NCBI GenBank assembly: GCA_019509985.1
Contig: JAEKLF010000080.1
Span: 1 to 35,696 of the forward strand
Length of the DNA: 35,696 nucleotides
Direction: 5' to 3'
Source of the DNA: Burkholderiales bacterium
GTDB taxonomy: Bacteria; Pseudomonadota; Gammaproteobacteria; Burkholderiales; Burkholderiaceae_C
The position numbers and the translations under genes were made by a program. Positions 14,824 to 22,515 of the stretch are shown one piece after another. Numbering within the stretch: the stretch's first letter is position 1; each line of letters opens with the position of its first letter. Under the pieces are notes generated by a model. It was not told where the DNA came from. It worked only from the letters and a program-made list of their open reading frames with translations, and searched no databases.

Positions 14824-15270
14824 ATGAGCAAGCTCAATACCTCCCGCCTGCCCCTGATCGGCGCACTGGCGCTGGCCGCGGCCCTGGCCGCCTGCGGCAA
14901 GCATGAAGACGACCGCACCGCGGGCCAAAAGCTCGATGGCGCCATTGCCGACGCCAAGCAGGCCGGCAACGACGCCAAGGCCGACGCCAACCGTGCGATG
15001 GACAAGGCAGAGACCCGGGTGAAGGATGCCGCCGCGGCCACGTCCGATGCCGTCTCCGACGCCACCATCGTCACCAAGATCAATGCCTCGCTGATGGCCG
15101 ATGACCGCCTCAAGGCCACCAAGATCGACGTTCGCGCCGAGGACGGCCGCGTGACGCTGACCGGCACGGCGCCCGACAGCGGCTCGCAGGCCCGCGCCAC
15201 GACGCTGGCCGCGGCCGTGAACGGCGTGCGCTCGGTCGACAACAAGCTCGTGGTGGCCCGCAATGGCTGA
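14824..15270 (+). CDS. BON-domain lipoprotein
   Basis: 148-aa predicted outer-membrane or periplasmic lipoprotein. The signal peptide ends in a lipobox LAAC with Cys24 as the lipidated residue. Residues about 35-77 are an Ala/Lys/Asp-rich helical linker (repeats of DAK, KAD), then one BON domain (about 78-146) with DATIVTKINASL, AEDGRVTLTG and VRSVDNKLVV. BON domains bind phospholipid surfaces, as in OsmY and DolP, and are often induced by osmotic or envelope stress. ATG 14824 has aagga 6-7 bases upstream; an upstream in-frame ATG would add six residues. The stop overlaps the ferritin-like gene by 8 bases, so the two are coupled. Confidence 0.9.
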   Translation: MSKLNTSRLPLIGALALAAALAACGKHEDDRTAGQKLDGAIADAKQAGNDAKADANRAMDKAETRVKDAAAATSDAVSDATIVTKINASLMADDRLKATKIDVRAEDGRVTLTGTAPDSGSQARATTLAAAVNGVRSVDNKLVVARNG

Positions 15271-15802
15271 TCCACACGCACCCCTGAAGCTCGACGAAGC
15301 CGGCCTGAAGGCGGCGCGTGGCGACCTCAAGGACGGTGCCGTCACGCCGGCCTACGGGCCCTGGCGCGACGACATTGTCAAGCTGCTCAACGGTGCACTG
15401 GCGACGGAGCTGATCTGTGTGCTGCGCTATCGCCGCCACCACTTCATGGCCGACGGCCTGGAGTCGCCGACGATTGCCGAAGAGTTCCTCGTCCACGCCA
15501 ACGCCGAGCTGGGTCATGCCGACCGCCTGGCCCAGCGCATCGTGCAGCTCGGTGGCGACCCGGACTTCAATCCGGTGGGCCTGCTGGAGCGCGGGCACGC
15601 GGACTACGACCAGGTCACCGACCTGAAGGCCATGATCAAGTCCAACCTCATCGCCGAGCGCATCGCAGTGGAAACCTACCGGCAGATGATCGGCCTCGTC
15701 GGGGACAAGGACTCCACGACCCGGCGCATGCTGGAGGACATCCTGGCCGACGAGGAAGAGCATGCTGACGAGCTGAAGGACTGGATGTCGCGAGCAGCCT
15801 GA
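15263..15802 (+). CDS. Bacterioferritin-like ferritin-superfamily protein
   Basis: 179-aa four-helix ferritin-like protein. Metal-ligand positions are visible: Glu49 (ATELICVLRY), Glu82 and His85 (AELGHADR), Glu132 (IAERIAVETYRQM) and Glu164-Glu166 with His167 (DEEEHADEL). This is the Glu / Glu-xx-His / Glu / Glu-xx-His pattern of a di-iron site, as in bacterioferritin. It is longer than bacterioferritin at the N-terminus by about 25 residues. It may store or detoxify iron, or act as a di-iron oxidase; I cannot decide from sequence. It starts inside the end of the BON gene (ATGGCTGA), so expression is coupled. Confidence 0.9.
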   Translation: MADPHAPLKLDEAGLKAARGDLKDGAVTPAYGPWRDDIVKLLNGALATELICVLRYRRHHFMADGLESPTIAEEFLVHANAELGHADRLAQRIVQLGGDPDFNPVGLLERGHADYDQVTDLKAMIKSNLIAERIAVETYRQMIGLVGDKDSTTRRMLEDILADEEEHADELKDWMSRAA

Positions 15803-15822
15803 GCCACGGAAGGTCGACCGTC

Positions 15823-16233
15823 ATGTCAGCCCTGCGCGCCTTCATCGTCGAAGACAGCCCGGTGATCCTGGAGAACCTCGTCGGTACGCTCGAGGAGCTG
15901 GCCAATGTCCAAGTGGTGGGCAGCGCGGGCGACGAGGCGGCAGCCGTGCGCTGGATGTGCATGCACGCGGGCGAGAAGGCCGATGTCTTCATCGTCGACG
16001 TCTTTCTGAACTCCGGCACCGGCCTGGGTGTGTTGCGCGCCGCCCAGCAAATGGGCGTCGCGGCGCGCCGCGTCGTGCTGACCAACTACGCCACCGACGA
16101 CATGCGCCGACGCTGCGCCAGCCTGGGCGCCGAGCGCGTGTTCGACAAGAGCCGCCAGCTGGAAGAGCTGATCAACTATTGCGCCGACCTCGCTGGCCCG
16201 CCCGCGCAGGGCCTGTCCAGCGTGCCGCTGTGA
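15823..16233 (+). CDS. Single-domain response regulator in the BON/ferritin run
   Basis: 136-aa receiver-only protein. Acidic residues Glu10-Asp11 (IVEDSP), phosphoacceptor Asp59 (FIVDVFLNSGTG), switch Thr in VVLTNYA and conserved Lys in VFDKSR. After the receiver there is only a short tail. The Shine-Dalgarno sequence ggaagg lies upstream; the gap to the ferritin-like gene is 20 bases, so it belongs to the same transcript. Second receiver-only protein of the window; partner unknown. Confidence 0.9.
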   Translation: MSALRAFIVEDSPVILENLVGTLEELANVQVVGSAGDEAAAVRWMCMHAGEKADVFIVDVFLNSGTGLGVLRAAQQMGVAARRVVLTNYATDDMRRRCASLGAERVFDKSRQLEELINYCADLAGPPAQGLSSVPL

Positions 16234-16499
16234 CACCCGGGTCAATTCAGGCCGAGTAGCTTGACATGGCGCGGCGCGCCTTTGGGCGCAGCATCGGCCG
16301 GCCACTCGCGAACCGACCGCATTGCGCCCTGGCGCTCGGTCCTACAGCCCGCGTCTGCGCCGGCTGACGAGGCCGCATCGGGCCAGCGCCCAGACTTGTC
16401 ACCGGGAGTGGGTGAGAAGGCCAAGAAGTCAAACAGGGCACGCCGCGAAATGCCGTGCCGCCTTCAGGCGGCCGCCGAGCCCTCCCTCAGGAGACCGTC
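16234..16499 (+). promoter_or_regulatory. 266-bp leader region before the double-BON gene
   Basis: No gene seen. It holds GTCCTAC (16339-16345), also found twice upstream of the small membrane protein gene, and a 6-bp stem with TTCA loop (gccgcc / ggcggc, 16457-16472) 28 bases before the next ATG, which could affect translation. A TTGACA at 16261-16266 has no -10 at suitable distance. The Shine-Dalgarno sequence caggag precedes the ATG at 16500. Confidence 0.3.
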
Positions 16500-17387
16500 A
16501 TGAGAATTGCAGGAAGCACCCCCAGTTGGCGCGACCGTCTGCCACCCTATGGCCAGCCAACGCCTCGAATACCCGATGCCGTCGACAAGCCGCGGCGCGA
16601 GCCGCGCCGGCGCTCAGGCGCGCTGGGCTGGGTCGTGGCGTTGGGCGTGGGCGCGGCCATCACTGCACTGCTGGTGTCCAACCTCAACGACCCGCGCACG
16701 CTGGGCACCCAGCTCGACGACATGGTGGCCGGCGTGCGTGATGCGGGCAACCAGGCGGGTCAGACGCTGGCCGATTCGGGCAATGCCGCCGCCGACGCAT
16801 CGCGCAACGTCGTGAACGGTGTCAGCACGGCCATCGAGGACACGGCCATCAGCGCCAAGGTCAAGACGGCGCTGGCCGCCGACCCGAGCCTGAGTGCCTC
16901 CCGCATCATCGTCAGCACCAGCCAGGGCGTCGTGCGCCTGGACGGTCCTGCGCCCGACGCGACCGCCAGGGAGCGCGCCACCGTGCTGGCCAGCGCACCC
17001 CAGGGCGTGAAGGGCGTCGACAACCGCCTGACGCTGCCCCAGGCGGGCAACGTCGTGCCGGTGGCCGAGGGTGTGCAGCGCACGCTGCCCGCGGGCCCGG
17101 CTCCGGTGGTCCCCGCGCCTGCCGGGGAGGACATGGCCGTCGCCAACCAGGTCAAGTCCGCGCTCGCCGCCGACGCCGTGCTGGCCAAGGCCAGGATCGA
17201 GATCAGCATCCACGACGGCGTGGTGCGCATGGAGGGTGTCGTGCCCGACCCCGTCGCCAAGGACCGGGCTGCGCGGCTCGCCGCCATCCAACAAGGCGTG
17301 CTCGGGGTGGACAACCGCCTGACGCTGGCCGCTCAGCCCGGCCAGGCCGCACTCAACCCATCGGGCCCGATCGATGGCGTGCGATGA
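16500..17387 (+). CDS. Membrane-anchored protein with two BON domains
   Basis: 295 aa. A basic, Pro-rich cytoplasmic N-terminus (1-40), one transmembrane helix (about 41-60), a linker with several Asn/Ala/Asp residues, then two BON domains (about 113-180 and 210-277). Each has the pattern VK(T/S)ALAAD, DGVV or QGVV, and GVDNRLTL. Double-BON proteins include OsmY, a periplasmic chaperone-like stress protein. Here an uncleaved anchor replaces the signal peptide. ATG 16500 was chosen for its Shine-Dalgarno sequence caggag; the frame upstream is not conserved-looking. Together with the BON lipoprotein it suggests an envelope-stress function for this run. Confidence 0.88.
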   Translation: MRIAGSTPSWRDRLPPYGQPTPRIPDAVDKPRREPRRRSGALGWVVALGVGAAITALLVSNLNDPRTLGTQLDDMVAGVRDAGNQAGQTLADSGNAAADASRNVVNGVSTAIEDTAISAKVKTALAADPSLSASRIIVSTSQGVVRLDGPAPDATARERATVLASAPQGVKGVDNRLTLPQAGNVVPVAEGVQRTLPAGPAPVVPAPAGEDMAVANQVKSALAADAVLAKARIEISIHDGVVRMEGVVPDPVAKDRAARLAAIQQGVLGVDNRLTLAAQPGQAALNPSGPIDGVR

Positions 17388-17415
17388 GCGGGCATTGCTC
17401 AACGCTCTGACGAAG

Positions 17416-17449
17416 AAACCGCCGGCCGCGTGAGCGGAGCCGGCGGTTT
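17416..17449. terminator. Bidirectional terminator between double-BON and Cys-repeat genes
   Basis: Perfect 11-bp stem (aaaccgccggc / gccggcggttt) with a 12-base loop. The right arm ends in TTT with a partly T-rich continuation (gtcttgtg), and the left arm begins with AAA, so it can serve both convergent genes. Confidence 0.75.
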
Positions 17450-17493
17450 GTCTTGTGACCCTGCCCGGATGTGCTCCGGGCGGGCGCTGCCCA

Positions 17494-18042
17494 TCACTGG
17501 AAGTAGCGGGCCTTGGCGCTGGCCTGGCAGCTGTCCTTGGCGTCACCCGACAGCGAGTCGCAACGCTCATTGGCAACCTTGTAGTCGGCCTTGAGCTTGG
17601 TTTCCATGGCGTCGGACTCGGCGGAAGCCACGGCCTTGTTCGCCTTCAGGTCGGCCTTGGCCTTGTCGTACTCGGCCTTGGCTTCGGCGACGCAGACGTC
17701 CTTGGCATTGCCGCCCTTGTCATCGCACATTTCCTTGGCCAGCTTGTAGCGAGCTTCGTAGCGTGCTTCCAGGTAGTCGTTGCGATCCTTGGCCTTGCCG
17801 GTGTACTGGTATTCGAGGTTGGCGAGGGCAACCTTCTCGTGTCCCTTGGCGCGCTCGACACAGACGTCCTTGGCGTTGCCGGACATCGAACCGCAGTGGT
17901 CGCGCTCGGTCTTGAACATCGTCTTCACCTCGTCCTTGGCCGCCGTGTAGACGGGCTTGGTGATGTTGGCGGAGGCGGTACCGGCCAGGCCTGCGAGGGC
18001 GATGGCACACAGCAGACGGGGGGCGTGGTTTCGTGTCGTCAT
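17494..18042 (-). CDS. Periplasmic protein with three Cys-x10-Cys repeats
   Basis: 182-aa exported protein of unknown function. The signal peptide ends TASA (about residue 25). The mature part is charged and helical with three repeats of about 55 residues, each holding a cysteine pair with identical spacing: Cys50/Cys61, Cys106/Cys117 and Cys161/Cys172. The repeat signature is C-x3-x-GxAKD(V/S)C followed by AKA-x-Y. Equal spacing suggests one disulfide or metal site per repeat. I know similar sequences only as hypothetical proteins in Burkholderiales. Monocistronic, with a terminator at its 3' end and a 145-bp gap upstream. Confidence 0.82.
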   Translation of the reverse strand: MTTRNHAPRLLCAIALAGLAGTASANITKPVYTAAKDEVKTMFKTERDHCGSMSGNAKDVCVERAKGHEKVALANLEYQYTGKAKDRNDYLEARYEARYKLAKEMCDDKGGNAKDVCVAEAKAEYDKAKADLKANKAVASAESDAMETKLKADYKVANERCDSLSGDAKDSCQASAKARYFQ

Positions 18043-18187
18043 GGGGTCTCCTTTGGCTTGATGGGCTTGGCGGCACCCTCACCCGGACGGGCCTGGCGCC
18101 ACAGTAGTCAGCTTAGGGATCCGCCACGGCCACGTGTGTCGGCGCCTCGCTTTCGGACACGTCGGACAAGGCCGTGCGCGTTGCGGG

Positions 18188-18760
18188 TCATGGGGCTGCG
18201 CGCAGATAGGTCAGGCGCACGGCGCCGGTGTCCATGCGGTGCACGTCCTGCAGGCTGAGCGTGAACGGTGCGTGGGCCTGCTTGAAGAGCGAATGGCCGG
18301 CGCCGAAGAGCTGCGGCATCAGCAGCAGCCGGTATTCGTCGACCAGGTCCGCTGCCAACAGCGTGGCGGCCAGCGTGACGCCGCCGACGGCGTTGATGTC
18401 ACCGGGAAAGCTCTGCTTGAGGTCACGCACCGTGTCGGCCAGCGGCGCGCCGGCGACCCTGGCGTTCCAGCCGGCGCTCTTCAGCGTGCTGGAGATGACG
18501 ACCTTGGGCAGCTCGTTCATCCTCCGTGCCAGCGCACGGAACCCGGCCGAGTTCTTCTCGTCCTTTTCCATGGCTGGCCACAGCGGCGCGTTCTGCTCGA
18601 AGGCGCGCCGGCCGTAGAGCAGCAGGCTGCCTGGCGCGATGTTGGGCGCCGACCAATGCTGCTCCAGGTCGTCGGACCAGTCGGGCCGGATCAGCGCGCC
18701 GGCGGGGCTTTCGACGAAGCCGTCGAGCGTCAGGAACATGCTCAGGATCAGACGGGACAT
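18188..18760 (-). CDS. RibD C-terminal-domain (dihydrofolate reductase-like) protein
   Basis: 190-aa protein with the RibD_C/DHFR-like fold: MSRLILSMFLTLDGFVESP at the N-terminus, LLYGRRAFE, PKVVISSTL, and NAVGGVTLAATLLAADLVDE, followed by LMPQLFGAGHSLF. Such proteins (YwjB/YyaP type) probably use NAD(P)H to reduce a small heterocyclic substrate; the real substrate is unknown, and the family should not be called a folate enzyme without data. ATG 18760 has a strong ggagag Shine-Dalgarno sequence. It lies 10 bases after the stop of the membrane protein gene, so the pair is an operon. Confidence 0.88.
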   Translation of the reverse strand: MSRLILSMFLTLDGFVESPAGALIRPDWSDDLEQHWSAPNIAPGSLLLYGRRAFEQNAPLWPAMEKDEKNSAGFRALARRMNELPKVVISSTLKSAGWNARVAGAPLADTVRDLKQSFPGDINAVGGVTLAATLLAADLVDEYRLLLMPQLFGAGHSLFKQAHAPFTLSLQDVHRMDTGAVRLTYLRAAP

Positions 18761-18770
18761 TTCACTCTCC

Positions 18771-19829
18771 TCAGGAAATTCGCAGCCCGCACAGCCCGGC
18801 CATGATGGCGGCCGACACCGCCGCGGCGCCGGCCAGGCCGGCCGCCCAGGCGCGGTTGACGGTGCCTGGATTGATGCCATGCGCAAGCAGCACGCCGCGC
18901 AGGCCCGACGCGAGATGCGCCAGCACGAAGAAGACGCCCAGCGCGTAGTGCGGCACGAGGCGGATGCTCCAGGCGTCGAGCAGCAGGCCCGTCGGTGCGC
19001 CCGAGGCCCAGGCCCAATCGGGGTCAATGCCGTGCAGGCCGCGCGCCGACACGAGCGCCGAGTTCATGTGCGTGAGGATGAAGGCCCCGAGGTAGACGCC
19101 CGACGCCACCTGGAAGCTGCGGTAGGGGTCCAGACGCTGCAGGCTCCACCGCCAGGCCAGCCGGCCGCCGATGGCGACCTGGAACAGCAGCAGCGCCACC
19201 AGCAGCGCCTCGACCACCGGCGCGCGGTAGACCTTGCGCCCCAGCGCCATGACCGCCGCATGCGCCTGCGGGCCGATCAGGCCGAACAGGTGGTTGGCCA
19301 GGTGGAAGCCGACGTAGAGCAGGACGGCGGCCGCGACGACGCCGTGCGTGACCCGCCAGGCGCCAGGCGGCGGCGCCGGAACCGGTGCGTCGGCCCTCGG
19401 CGCCGCCGCGACCCACAGGCCCACGGCCAGCCAGACACCCCACCAGGCCCAGATCTCTGGGACGGGATGGCCCAGGGCCGACAGCAGGAAGGCCAGGAAC
19501 ACGAACAGCGGTGGCGCTGCCACGCTCAGCAAGGCGAGCTGGCGCGCGCGGCGCTGCAGGACCGTGGCCGGCATCTCGCCGGCCGAGCGAAGCGTGAGCA
19601 GCAGGCCGAGCCCCGGCGCCATGAAGGCGCCCAGCAACAGCAGCAATGCCTTCAGATGGCGTGTGGAGCTGGCGTCGCCGGGTGCCGCCACGACGGCATG
19701 GAAGCCTTGCAGCAACGGGGGGTAGGCCATGGCCGCCAACGCCGGCAGCAGGGCCGCGAGCCGGCTGGAAAGCCCACGCCTTGTCGGCGCCCCGGCCCGC
19801 GCCGCAGGGGACTGAACGAACACATCCAT
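18771..19829 (-). CDS. Multi-pass membrane protein, possible heme-b cytochrome
   Basis: 352 aa from ATG 19829 (an in-frame ATG at 19877 would add 16 residues and run closer to the regulator's operator). About eight hydrophobic helices. His residues are placed inside or next to helices: GFHLANHLFG, THMNSALV and HYALGVFFVLAHLASG. That arrangement is like the di-heme membrane anchors of succinate dehydrogenase/fumarate reductase, and the last block especially resembles an SdhC-like helix. Overall family identity is uncertain and no flavoprotein or iron-sulfur partner is adjacent. It is transcribed with the RibD-C protein and divergently from the MocR regulator. Confidence 0.7.
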   Translation of the reverse strand: MDVFVQSPAARAGAPTRRGLSSRLAALLPALAAMAYPPLLQGFHAVVAAPGDASSTRHLKALLLLLGAFMAPGLGLLLTLRSAGEMPATVLQRRARQLALLSVAAPPLFVFLAFLLSALGHPVPEIWAWWGVWLAVGLWVAAAPRADAPVPAPPPGAWRVTHGVVAAAVLLYVGFHLANHLFGLIGPQAHAAVMALGRKVYRAPVVEALLVALLLFQVAIGGRLAWRWSLQRLDPYRSFQVASGVYLGAFILTHMNSALVSARGLHGIDPDWAWASGAPTGLLLDAWSIRLVPHYALGVFFVLAHLASGLRGVLLAHGINPGTVNRAWAAGLAGAAAVSAAIMAGLCGLRIS

Positions 19830-19889
19830 GGCCTGAACCTCGTTGGCAGCGGGCACCGGTCCGTGCCCTCCTGCCATTCACTGTCCAGC

Positions 19890-19918
19890 AAAATGGTTCA
19901 GCCAAGAAGGGCCATTTT
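19890..19918. promoter_or_regulatory. Inverted repeat in the MocR divergent promoter
   Basis: Arms AAAATGG (19890-19896) and CCATTTT (19912-19918) form a perfect 7-bp inverted repeat with a 15-base spacer in the gap between the membrane-protein gene and the MocR regulator. MocR proteins commonly bind the promoter shared with the gene they control, often through direct or inverted repeats, so this is the best operator candidate. The assignment is inference. Confidence 0.4.
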
Positions 19919-19937
19919 TCGACAGCGCGACTGAGCC

Positions 19938-21359
19938 ATGAACCCACCACCGCCGCCGCAGCTTGGCGCCTTGCCCCTCGAGCCGGCTTCGGCCTCGCCG
20001 CTGCAGGAACAGGTCTATGGCCGCCTGCGCCAGGCCATCGCCGAGGGACGGCTGGCGCCCGGCGAGCGCCTGCCGTCCACGCGCAGCCTGGCGGCCCAGC
20101 TCAACGTGGCACGCGGCACCGTCGACGCGGCCTACGGGCGGCTGGCGGGGGAGGGCTACGTCGTCGGCCGTGGCGCCGCCGGCACCGTGGTCGCGGCCGA
20201 TCTGAATGCCGCCGCGTTGGCGCCGCGTGCCGCGCGGGCGCCGACCGCGTCCTATGCACCGCCCGACGACTACCTCTGGTCCTTTCGCGGTGGCCTGCCG
20301 GCCCTGGACCTTTTCCCGCGGGTGCTGTGGACGGGCCTGGTGGCCAGGGCCGCCCGGCGCCTGGACGCGCCGCGCTTCTGCTACCCGGACCCGCGTGGCC
20401 TGCAGGAGCTGCGCGTGGCCATCGCCGGCTACCTGCTGGTGTCGCGCGGCATCGCCTGCGATCCGTCCCAGGTCTTCGTCACCGGAGGCTATCAGGCGGC
20501 GTTGCAGCACGTCGTCGGCCGTCTGCTGCGCCCGGGCGACGAGGTCTGGCTCGAGGACCCCGGCTACCGGCTCGCCCGGCGTGCGCTCGAAGCGGCTCAG
20601 ATGCGCGTGGCGCCCATCCCCGTCGATGCCTCGGGCCTGGACGTGGGCTGGGCCCGGCAGCGACACGCGGCGGCCCGGCTGGCCATCGTCACGCCCGGCC
20701 ACCAGAGCCCGCTCGGCGTGCCGCTGTCACTGCCACGCCGCCAGGCCCTGCTGGACTGGGCCAGCGACGCGGACGCCTGGGTGCTGGAGGACGACTACGA
20801 CAGCGAGTTCCACTACATCGGCCGCAAGCCGCCCGCGCTGAAGAGCATCGACAGGCGGGACCGGGTCTTCTACGCCGGCAGCTTCAGCAAGACCTTGTTC
20901 CCGGGGCTGAGGCTAGGGTATCTGGTGGTGCCCGTGAACTGGACGGCCGCCGTCACGAACTCCTGCGAGCTGCTGTGCCGGGGGCAGTCCACGTTGGAAC
21001 AAGCCGCCGTCGCGGCCTTCATCGCCGATGGCCACTACGCCCGCCATCTGCGCCGCATGCGGCTGCGCTATGCGGAACGCAGCGCCGCCCTCACGCAAGC
21101 CCTCGTGGGCCAGTTCGGCAGCGGCATTCAGCTGGCCCGGCCCGAAGGCGGGCTGACGCTGCTCGCCCGCTTTCCTACGTTCGGACCCGACACGGAGCTG
21201 GTCGAACGCGCGCGGGCCCGGGGCCTGGCGCCATCCGCACTGTCCGCCCACGCGGTGAGGCACGATGCCGGCAGCGGCATGTTGCTCGGCTTCACCAACA
21301 TCACGCCGGAGCAGGCGCAGCAGGTTGCGCAGCGGCTCCATGAAGCGATCAGTGAATGA
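19938..21359 (+). CDS. MocR/PdxR-type regulator (GntR HTH plus aminotransferase fold)
   Basis: 473 aa. Residues about 20-88 form a GntR winged helix (LQEQVYGRLRQAIAEGRLAP, LPSTRSLAAQLNVARGTVDA). The rest is a class-I aminotransferase fold that binds pyridoxal phosphate: Asp286 and Tyr287 in LEDDYDSEF, and Lys318 in YAGSFSKTLFPGLRLGY as the Schiff-base lysine. MocR regulators sense PLP or a PLP-amino-acid adduct and usually control a divergent gene; the divergent pair here is the membrane protein and RibD-C reductase rather than pdxST or gab genes. ATG 19938 is close to the operator and has no strong Shine-Dalgarno sequence. Confidence 0.95.
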   Translation: MNPPPPPQLGALPLEPASASPLQEQVYGRLRQAIAEGRLAPGERLPSTRSLAAQLNVARGTVDAAYGRLAGEGYVVGRGAAGTVVAADLNAAALAPRAARAPTASYAPPDDYLWSFRGGLPALDLFPRVLWTGLVARAARRLDAPRFCYPDPRGLQELRVAIAGYLLVSRGIACDPSQVFVTGGYQAALQHVVGRLLRPGDEVWLEDPGYRLARRALEAAQMRVAPIPVDASGLDVGWARQRHAAARLAIVTPGHQSPLGVPLSLPRRQALLDWASDADAWVLEDDYDSEFHYIGRKPPALKSIDRRDRVFYAGSFSKTLFPGLRLGYLVVPVNWTAAVTNSCELLCRGQSTLEQAAVAAFIADGHYARHLRRMRLRYAERSAALTQALVGQFGSGIQLARPEGGLTLLARFPTFGPDTELVERARARGLAPSALSAHAVRHDAGSGMLLGFTNITPEQAQQVAQRLHEAISE

Positions 21360-21399
21360 CCAAGGCGCCCCTGAATTCGGCTCGGTCTCTGCATTGAGC

Positions 21400-21415
21400 C
21401 GGCACGCCGCTTGCA
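21400..21415 (+). promoter_or_regulatory. Sigma-54 (-24/-12) promoter of the Gly/Tyr/Asn-rich gene
   Basis: cGGCACGCCGCTTGCA matches the RpoN consensus TGGCAC-N5-TTGCW at all but the first base, with the GG and GC exactly 12 apart. It is 65 bases upstream of the ATG of the next gene and on the same strand. A nearly identical element is at 35096-35111. Sigma-54 promoters need an enhancer-binding activator; none is in the window and no upstream activator site is evident. Confidence 0.75.
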
Positions 21416-21479
21416 CTGACGGCCATCCAGACTCACGCCGGTCGGCGTTGACCTGTACCCATTGTTGAAAGGAATTGAG

Positions 21480-22367
21480 ATGGCATCCGATGACGATCGA
21501 GACAACCGTCGCGGCGAGTACCAGCACGGCGGACAGCAACACCAAGCCAATGTTTCCGGCTCTTCGCAGTATGGCCAGCGTGGCCAGTACGACCAGCCCC
21601 AGCAATACAACGATCCGCAAGGCATGCACGGCGGCAACTACCAGAGCGGCGCGGGCGGCAACTACGGTGCTTCGGGTGGCAACTACGGCGGCAACTATGG
21701 CGGTAGGGATTACCGCGGCACGGGCAATTTCGCGGACCCGGGCAGCTACCGAGGCGCTTACCAGGGAACCCAGAGCCAGCGGAGCCGGGACTACGGTGCG
21801 AGGCCGGCCTACCGGGGCGATGGCAGTCACGTCAGCCCCGGCAACTACCAAGGTGCCGGCTATCAGGGCAGTGGCTACGAAGGTGGCCGCGGCTTGGACG
21901 AGGGCCGTGGCCCGGGGGGCTATGCGGGCGGTGATCCGGGCGACTACCGGCCGTACGACTTCGGCACCGGGGACTACGGCGGCGGAAACTTCGGCACAGG
22001 AAACTACGGCGGCAATGGCGAGTATGGCGGCGGCTACGGCACGGGCGGCTACTACGGCGCGGGCCGCTGGGGCGGCAGCGACTACGACGAGCGCCATCGT
22101 GCGGGCCAGCGCGGCGGCCAGGGTTTCGACGACTCGCGCAACCAGACGCACTACGACCCGGACTATCTGCAGTGGCGCCAACAGCAGATGCGCGAACTGG
22201 ACAACGACTACAACACGTGGCGCCAGGACCGCTACAAGAAGTTCTCTGACGAGTTCTCGTCTTGGCGGGACAACCGTCGCAATGCTGCCCGGTCCGATCA
22301 CAACGAGACCGGCTCCGAGCGGAACGCCCAGCAGGCGTCGAGCGGCAAGGACAACAAGGCCAAGTAG
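21480..22367 (+). CDS. Gly/Tyr/Asn-rich low-complexity protein
   Basis: 295 aa. Residues 1 to about 215 are strongly biased to Gly, Tyr, Asn, Gln, Asp and Arg, with repeated GNYGG, GGNYG and GTGNYGG units and no hydrophobic core, so this part is predicted disordered and prion-like. Residues about 220-265 form a conserved-looking charged helix region (DPDYLQWRQQQMRELDNDY, then RYKKFSDEFSSWRDNR), and the end is polar (SSGKDNKAK). There is no signal peptide, so it is probably cytoplasmic. ATG 21480 has aaagga 6-7 bases upstream; an earlier in-frame ATG lacks one. Expression probably depends on sigma-54. Function unknown; condensate or stress-related role is speculation. Confidence 0.85.
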   Translation: MASDDDRDNRRGEYQHGGQQHQANVSGSSQYGQRGQYDQPQQYNDPQGMHGGNYQSGAGGNYGASGGNYGGNYGGRDYRGTGNFADPGSYRGAYQGTQSQRSRDYGARPAYRGDGSHVSPGNYQGAGYQGSGYEGGRGLDEGRGPGGYAGGDPGDYRPYDFGTGDYGGGNFGTGNYGGNGEYGGGYGTGGYYGAGRWGGSDYDERHRAGQRGGQGFDDSRNQTHYDPDYLQWRQQQMRELDNDYNTWRQDRYKKFSDEFSSWRDNRRNAARSDHNETGSERNAQQASSGKDNKAK

Positions 22368-22432
22368 GCGGACGCCTTGACCGCGGGCTGATCGACCGAA
22401 AGCGCGGCCGATCGCCGCACGGCGTTCGCTTC

Positions 22433-22453
22433 GCCGAGCCCGGCGGGCTCGGC
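22433..22453. terminator. Hairpin between convergent genes
   Basis: Perfect 9-bp stem (gccgagccc / gggctcggc) with a GGC loop in the 148-bp gap between the Gly/Tyr/Asn-rich gene (plus) and the molybdenum-subunit gene (minus). No T-tract on either side, so intrinsic termination is only a possibility. Nothing else is seen in the gap. Confidence 0.4.
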
Positions 22454-22515
22454 CTTCGCGTCGCAGCAAGCGCAGCCGCGGGCGCGAGGGTCAGACGGCG
22501 GGCAGCGGGACGCCA

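Noticed and set aside
16261..16266. Perfect TTGACA (-35) upstream of the double-BON gene
   Set aside because: No -10-like hexamer at 16-18 bases; the sequence there is entirely GC-rich.
18132..18162. ACGTGT/ACACGT inverted repeat upstream of the Cys-repeat gene
   Set aside because: Only 6-bp arms with a long spacer; expected by chance in a GC-rich gap.
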